A stretch of DNA of 64,000 bases. Origin: Agrostemma githago. Its lineage: Eukaryota; Streptophyta; Magnoliopsida; Caryophyllales; Caryophyllaceae. Both the position numbers and the translations under genes were made by a program. Of this stretch, positions 59,046-64,000 are shown piece after piece (positions within the stretch are counted from its first letter, which is position 1; every line of letters begins with the position of its first letter). The stretch lies in assembly GCA_958450325.1 (NCBI GenBank), contig OY288256.1:12045057-12109056 (forward strand). Direction: 5' to 3'. The notes beneath the pieces were generated by a model that had not been told where the DNA came from, made no database searches, and worked only from the letters and a program-made list of their open reading frames with translations.

Positions 59046-59969
59046 TGTAGACACCCGCATTTTGCCTGCTAGTGTCTATAGCAGTTCCCGACAAAACACC
59101 CAATGATGATCGGACGTAAACGTGACTTAATACGCTCGAATACGGACTCGGAATCAATAGTATCCGACGTGGGCATTTAGCGGAGCGCAAATCTCTCAAA
59201 ACCGACCTCAAATCCAGGCCCAGTGGGCCGTTTCCAATAAAATGAGACTAATTTGGATCAAAACCGTCACCGGAAATAAAACCGTCTTTTAGCGACCGAG
59301 TCAAAACCCGGTCAAAGTCGAATCCCGAGACGAACCAGTCTCACATTATGTCCAAATACACAAAATGAATCAAGTCACAACAACCAAATCATTCAAAAAA
59401 GGTCAACAAATCATTCCTAAAATATCTCATCCAAATTGATCCACTCGATCGGGTGGATAGACCCACTCGGTCGAGTGGAGTGTCAAAGACCGGATCAGGC
59501 CCGTTTTGAAGGGCACTCGATCGAGTGCACTAGGGCCACTCGATTGAGTGACCTTAGGTCGGCGGGTAAAGCCTATAAATACCCCCTTAACCCCATTCAT
59601 TTTCACAAGGTTTTTCCCATGCCAAAGACCCTACATTTCTACTCCAATCCATCTTCATCACTTCAATACTACAAACCCTAAGCAACCTTAGGCTAAAAAC
59701 CGAGTTAGCATCCCTCGTAAAACCGATACACATACACACACATACATATTTAAAACCCCGAGATCAAAACTCTACAAAGACCCGAGAGCATCCTCTCCCT
59801 AACCAAACACACCCTAACTCACCCTACATATCTCGACACTCCCGTGCACACGCCGCCGCTACTACGAGTTCGTTTCCGAGGCCATTTAAGCATGTAGGTT
59901 GAGGGTGTCATCAAACCCCATTTCTTTTTCTCCTTTCTCTTTTTTCGATTATATATGTATTACTACTAA

Positions 59970-60019
<50 letters not shown>

Positions 60020-61876
60020 GTACTATTATTATTAGTCGATATAACGACACTAATATTTTATTTACTAACACTAACCTTTAATTTTGTGCATACTAACTTT
60101 TTATTTATTTTTGCATACTAACATTTTATTTATGTACTCTAACACTAACTTTTTTATCGTTTACTAACACTTTAATTCCGTATTCTAACATCTAACATTA
60201 TTATACCGTGTATATATACATACTAGTATTAAAATCTCGGTTTCGAATACGTTTGACTATGACAATCGCCTAAAGTCCATCTAATTCCTTTACGAGTAAC
60301 AACGGAGGTGGCGCCCTTTCGAGGAGCGCCGCCCCAATGTGCTCAAAGACGGGATGTGATCGTGATCGGTCATAGTTGAACGTATTTGATCCCATTTCCA
60401 AGATTAGTACGGAACCCGTTGACACGAAAACCGACATCACATAATCTGAAAGCATTAATTCCGATGTCGTGACGTAGAGGGATGCAATTCCGTCACTAAT
60501 TCAAAATTTCAATCTAAACGATAACATTTTCATAAAATTCCGATGACGGTATTATAATCTCTTGCATATACGATGATAGCACCGAAAGCCGAGTTAAGTA
60601 CAAATCGTACAATATTTGTATTTAATTTGGCCCACTATCGATTTTAACCAAAAAAGCAACACGAGTTGTCACTCGTACAGGGGCTACTCGACCGAGTACG
60701 TAGGCTAATCGATCGAGTAGCACCCAAAAATCTGGACAGTAGCTACGCTTGAGGACACACTCGACCGAGTCAGACCATGACTCGATCGAGTGGGTCCTGT
60801 AGCCCAGAAAACCGAGAGCTCTAATGCAACATTCGAGCTTCGTCATTCTTTTTACGACTTTTAGTCGACACGTGCATAATCAATCACGTGACTCTCCCCT
60901 TTTCAAAACCCATGCATTTCACGACACGTAGAATGACTTTGATCGACGGTCTCGTACTATTAATTTTATGTCGACGACTCTTTAGTCGTATCCGACACAT
61001 AATTAATTTAGACTCCATTTCTCGAGATGATAGGTCGGGACAAGGCATCGAGATTCGGGATCGGGCTAGCACCACGCCTAGGTCCCATATCTCCGTCCTT
61101 TGATTAGTACACAATATAATGCGTAATTAATCGAAGTTCGTCCATTTGCACAACTTACGGTCTAGTTTATATTTATTATATACGGGTCCGTTTCTAGTTA
61201 ACATTTGCTGCTTATAATTCAATTATTCTATTTTATTGCTCGTTGTATTGTGAATTCCGGGTTGTATTCCGCCCGTGTAATTTGTAATTTATTTACGAGT
61301 TTTCTATTTTCGATGTTTGCCATTTATTTATTTAAATGAACATCACATGCTAAATCACTTTGACGTGAATCAAGATGCATTAAATCACGTAGCAAACCAA
61401 TAATTCACATGCTTAGCCCGAAAACGCTGTTTGCATATCATTTAGTCGTTTTACTAGCGCGCGTACACGAACACGAACGATGTCTTACTAGAGGCCGCCA
61501 TTGTGCGGGCGGGGTTGGGTGTCCTTAGTGGGCTTCCCAACACGTACCCTCACCCCTTACTCAGAACCTTGGTTTCCGGATATCCGAAACCATTGGCGTA
61601 CGAGAGTCATTTTATATACGAAAGCCGGTGTAAACGGTATCGATATAACAATGCAAAGGGACGAGCCCCATAAACTCTGAAATCGAAGTGAGCTTACTTT
61701 GTGTATAGCCCATGACGACATAGAGTGGGCTCGTATGGTTCCGAATAACCACAAAATTCGGTGGCGACTCCATTTTGACTTAAATTTCGAACCCGAGAAC
61801 AATCTCACCACGAGATTCATTCGCCTACCCAAACCCGCGCGTGGCCGCGTCGGGTTGGACCTACGTCATGTCCACA
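59046..61876 (+). repeat. Tat LTR (type B)
   Basis: 2,831 bp from TGTAGACACCCGC to TGTCCACA. Four palindromes at 59438-59560 and four at 60684-60810 (for example GCACTCGATCGAGTGC), TATA box 59574-59581, leader box 59895-59908, an (ATT)n run 59970-60018. It has a polypurine tract on its left and a PBS on its right (61880-61897), so it looks like both a 3' LTR and a 5' LTR. Confidence 0.87.
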
Positions 61877-64000
61877 ATTTGGCGACTCCGCTGGGGATAC
61901 CTGATGTACCACATGTCATCGGGGTTCCTAGGGTGAGACTCGAAGAGAAATCGTTCGTAGATTAGTGTGCGCGCATTAGTTTAATGATTCATGCATAACC
62001 CAAATTTGCCCGGGCCGGTTACTTGTGACCGACGGTCCCACTATACCACGGTGCATTCCTACATGGGTGCGCTAAAGACATCGATAGTGGAACTCGTCTG
62101 GGTTTTGCGGCATGTCCTAAGTCCAACTCGGCTTAGGGAGTCCGTCCTAATCACGAGAAAGCCATCATTGTTGGTATAGACCCTATTTTGACCGACCGAG
62201 ACTTAGTGTAAAGCATACATAAGCGTCGTTATAATGCTTGCTTGACTACGTGCTACTTGGTTTCCGTGTCAATTTTCAAAAACCATCATTTCAAAAAATG
62301 CATCTTTCCAAAAATACCAAATTTTGAAAAACCTGAAATACTGTCCGTTTCGGGACCCGTCTTTTCAAAATATCCAATATTCAAAAACTCGGAATGCTGC
62401 CGAAAATTAGACTTACGATTTGACGTAAAACAAGCCTTTTTTTTAGCCGGCATGCTATCCATTTCAATTCGAATTTCCGATCCACCATTCGATTTTCGAA
62501 TTTTCAAAATTCAATTTCAATTTTCAAATCTTCGTGATGCCATTCGCGATTTTCAAATCTTCGAGATTCCATTCTCGATTTTCAAATCTCCGAGATGCCG
62601 TTTCCAATCCTCGGGATCTTATTTTTGATTTTCAAATTTTCGAAAATTTATTTTCGATATTCAAAATCTCAAAAAATTCAACTTTTCAAAAAACCGGTCC
62701 TGTCGGCATGCCGCCAATTTCAAAAACAAAACGGGACCGTCTCCCAATTTTTCAAAACGCGAAACTACTCGCAACCATTCAAACATTTCAAAATGCCCGG
62801 TCCTATTGGCCCACTACCAATTTCAGGACCGTTCTCTCAATTTTCAAAATTCAATCATTTTTCAAAACCTTCCTTATTATAGGACCTACCGTAATCCGTG
62901 TGTCGGGTCTTTTCATAATTTGTCGAAGGTCTTTAGCGTCGAAACTCCGTCGATCCTACATCACGGGTTTCTTCCCCATCCTAGTCCGCCTTATCCTAAA
63001 GGCACAACCGACCAACACGAGTCATACACTCGTAAATGGAAGATTCGTCCATACACTCGAGTCCTAACTAGAAAGTCTCACGCGATCTTTCCCTCTAGCA
63101 GGACGGTCCCCACGACCTTTCCTAAGGGAATTTCGCCCATCTTTCAATCCGTTAGTCGAGTCATCTCAATTCGAGAATCCTTTAACTTAAGGGTCTACCC
63201 TAATCACAAGGTCTATCCTTATTCAAGTCAAGTCAAGGGTCTCTAGCGTCGAAACTCTGCCGATCTTACATCGCAAGTTTCTTCCCTTACCCCGTCTGCC
63301 TTTCCTCGAGGCCGAGTCAACCTTTTACAAGGCATAACTTTGTAGCAAAAGGTTCGTGATCCTTACATCTAAGGGTCCCTCGTCCGACACTCGAGTCTTA
63401 ACAAAACCTACAATCTCACTCGGGGGCTACCCTTCAGCAGAGCGATCAATCACGGTTGCTCTAAGGGTCGTATCCTACACGTGGTGTCTCACGTGTGTCA
63501 CTTTCAAGTCACTTAGATGCCACACCATCTGAGTCCTATCGGAGTTTTTAGTCATACTCGGGGGCTGTCCTCCACCCGAGCATTCGACCACAGTCACCTT
63601 AAGGAGTACCTTACGTTCATCATACACCGGCGTCCTTATGATGCCTTCTTCGAGTCGTACATATGCTAAGAACACTCGAGTCTCCTAAAGGTTTAGGTTG
63701 CCACGATTGGTCCGAACACGTGACGCGGTCAAACACGGTCGCCCCATTTTCGGACTCACCCTCGTGCGGCTTGAGTCTCATCGTCGAGTCCAAGCCAGGG
63801 TCGTTACCTCGTCTAGGTCAACGTTCGAGTATCCCGGTCCAACAGTCTTTGTCGACCCGTCATCCCGGGCCATGTCTAATTTGACTCCCTCTCTTGCATT
63901 TGCGCAAAGTCGAGTTTAGGTGAGTCGTGGCACCCGTCGTTCTCTCCAATCAAAGACCTTACCAAAAAAAACCAAGCATCCTTTAGTCTGGATTTGGTTC
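61877..64000 (+). mobile_element. Tat interior (5' part), runs off the window
   Basis: PBS TGGCGACTCCGCTGGGGA (61880-61897), a TTCGAAAATTTTCAAA-rich leader (62270-62880) that matches 17760-18230 on the opposite strand, then CGGGGGCTACC-type leader blocks (63420, 63560). No gag yet at 64000. The open frames at 62242-63246 come from TTTTCAAAAT-rich sequence and are not protein-like. Confidence 0.75.

Noticed and set aside
62242..63246. Overlapping frames of 95 to 177 codons on the plus strand
   Set aside because: They translate the TTTTCAAAAT-rich Tat leader into F/S/K/I-rich peptides in several frames at once; the homologous leader at 17760-18230 does the same on the other strand.

Overview
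This window reads as plant nuclear DNA and is almost entirely transposable-element sequence. Plant-type families present are Ty3/Gypsy of the Tat/Ogre type, Ty1/Copia, L1-type LINE, Helitrons with the plant CTAG hairpin terminus, MULE, CACTA, hAT and Stowaway elements. The only gene that looks intact is an NDR1/HIN1-like (LEA_2) membrane protein. The TCGA-rich palindromic Tat LTRs remind me of Caryophyllales genomes, but that is an impression and not a determination.

Left part, 1-7523: a decayed LINE on the minus strand (ORF1 remnant, endonuclease, reverse transcriptase); an unclassified LTR-like leader; and an intron-containing, frameshifted Ulp1/C48-type peptidase pseudogene on the minus strand. 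A putative intron of that pseudogene holds a 22-bp tandem array, and its upstream flank carries a poly-A retrocopy with 16-bp target duplications.

Middle part, 7524-43898: one nested stack. A non-autonomous Helitron (A) was hit by three elements. (1) A minus-strand Tat element (8286-29653) carries gag only; it was itself hit by a Tat solo LTR (15135-17754, TSD GCAGC) and by a plus-strand Tat element with no protein genes (20245-29056). (2) A minus-strand Copia element (30266-41179, TSD TTTGT) has its 5' LTR split by a second, dimeric Helitron (B, 36794-41109). (3) A 939-bp MULE (42669-43607) has perfect 53-bp inverted repeats and a 9-bp TSD. Because the host sequences exist in second copies, several junctions can be read to the base.

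Right part, 43899-55561: the NHL-type gene (44802-45479, minus), then a dense series of MITEs and other small elements: a chromovirus-like solo LTR (TSD GGGTG) inside a Stowaway-like element, one end of a CACTA element, a foldback with compound microsatellite arms, a TIR element with internal tandem repeats carrying a hAT insertion with a tRNA-like segment, a Stowaway, a third Helitron-like tract and a long (ATT)n microsatellite.

Right end, 55562-64000: an unusual Tat arrangement of LTR type A, short interior, LTR type B, then interior running off the window. Types A and B share their ends, PBS, leader box and 3' block, but carry different clusters of palindromes in the middle. This modular palindrome system is the most interesting unexplained signal I see. 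All alignments, counts and boundaries were made by eye.
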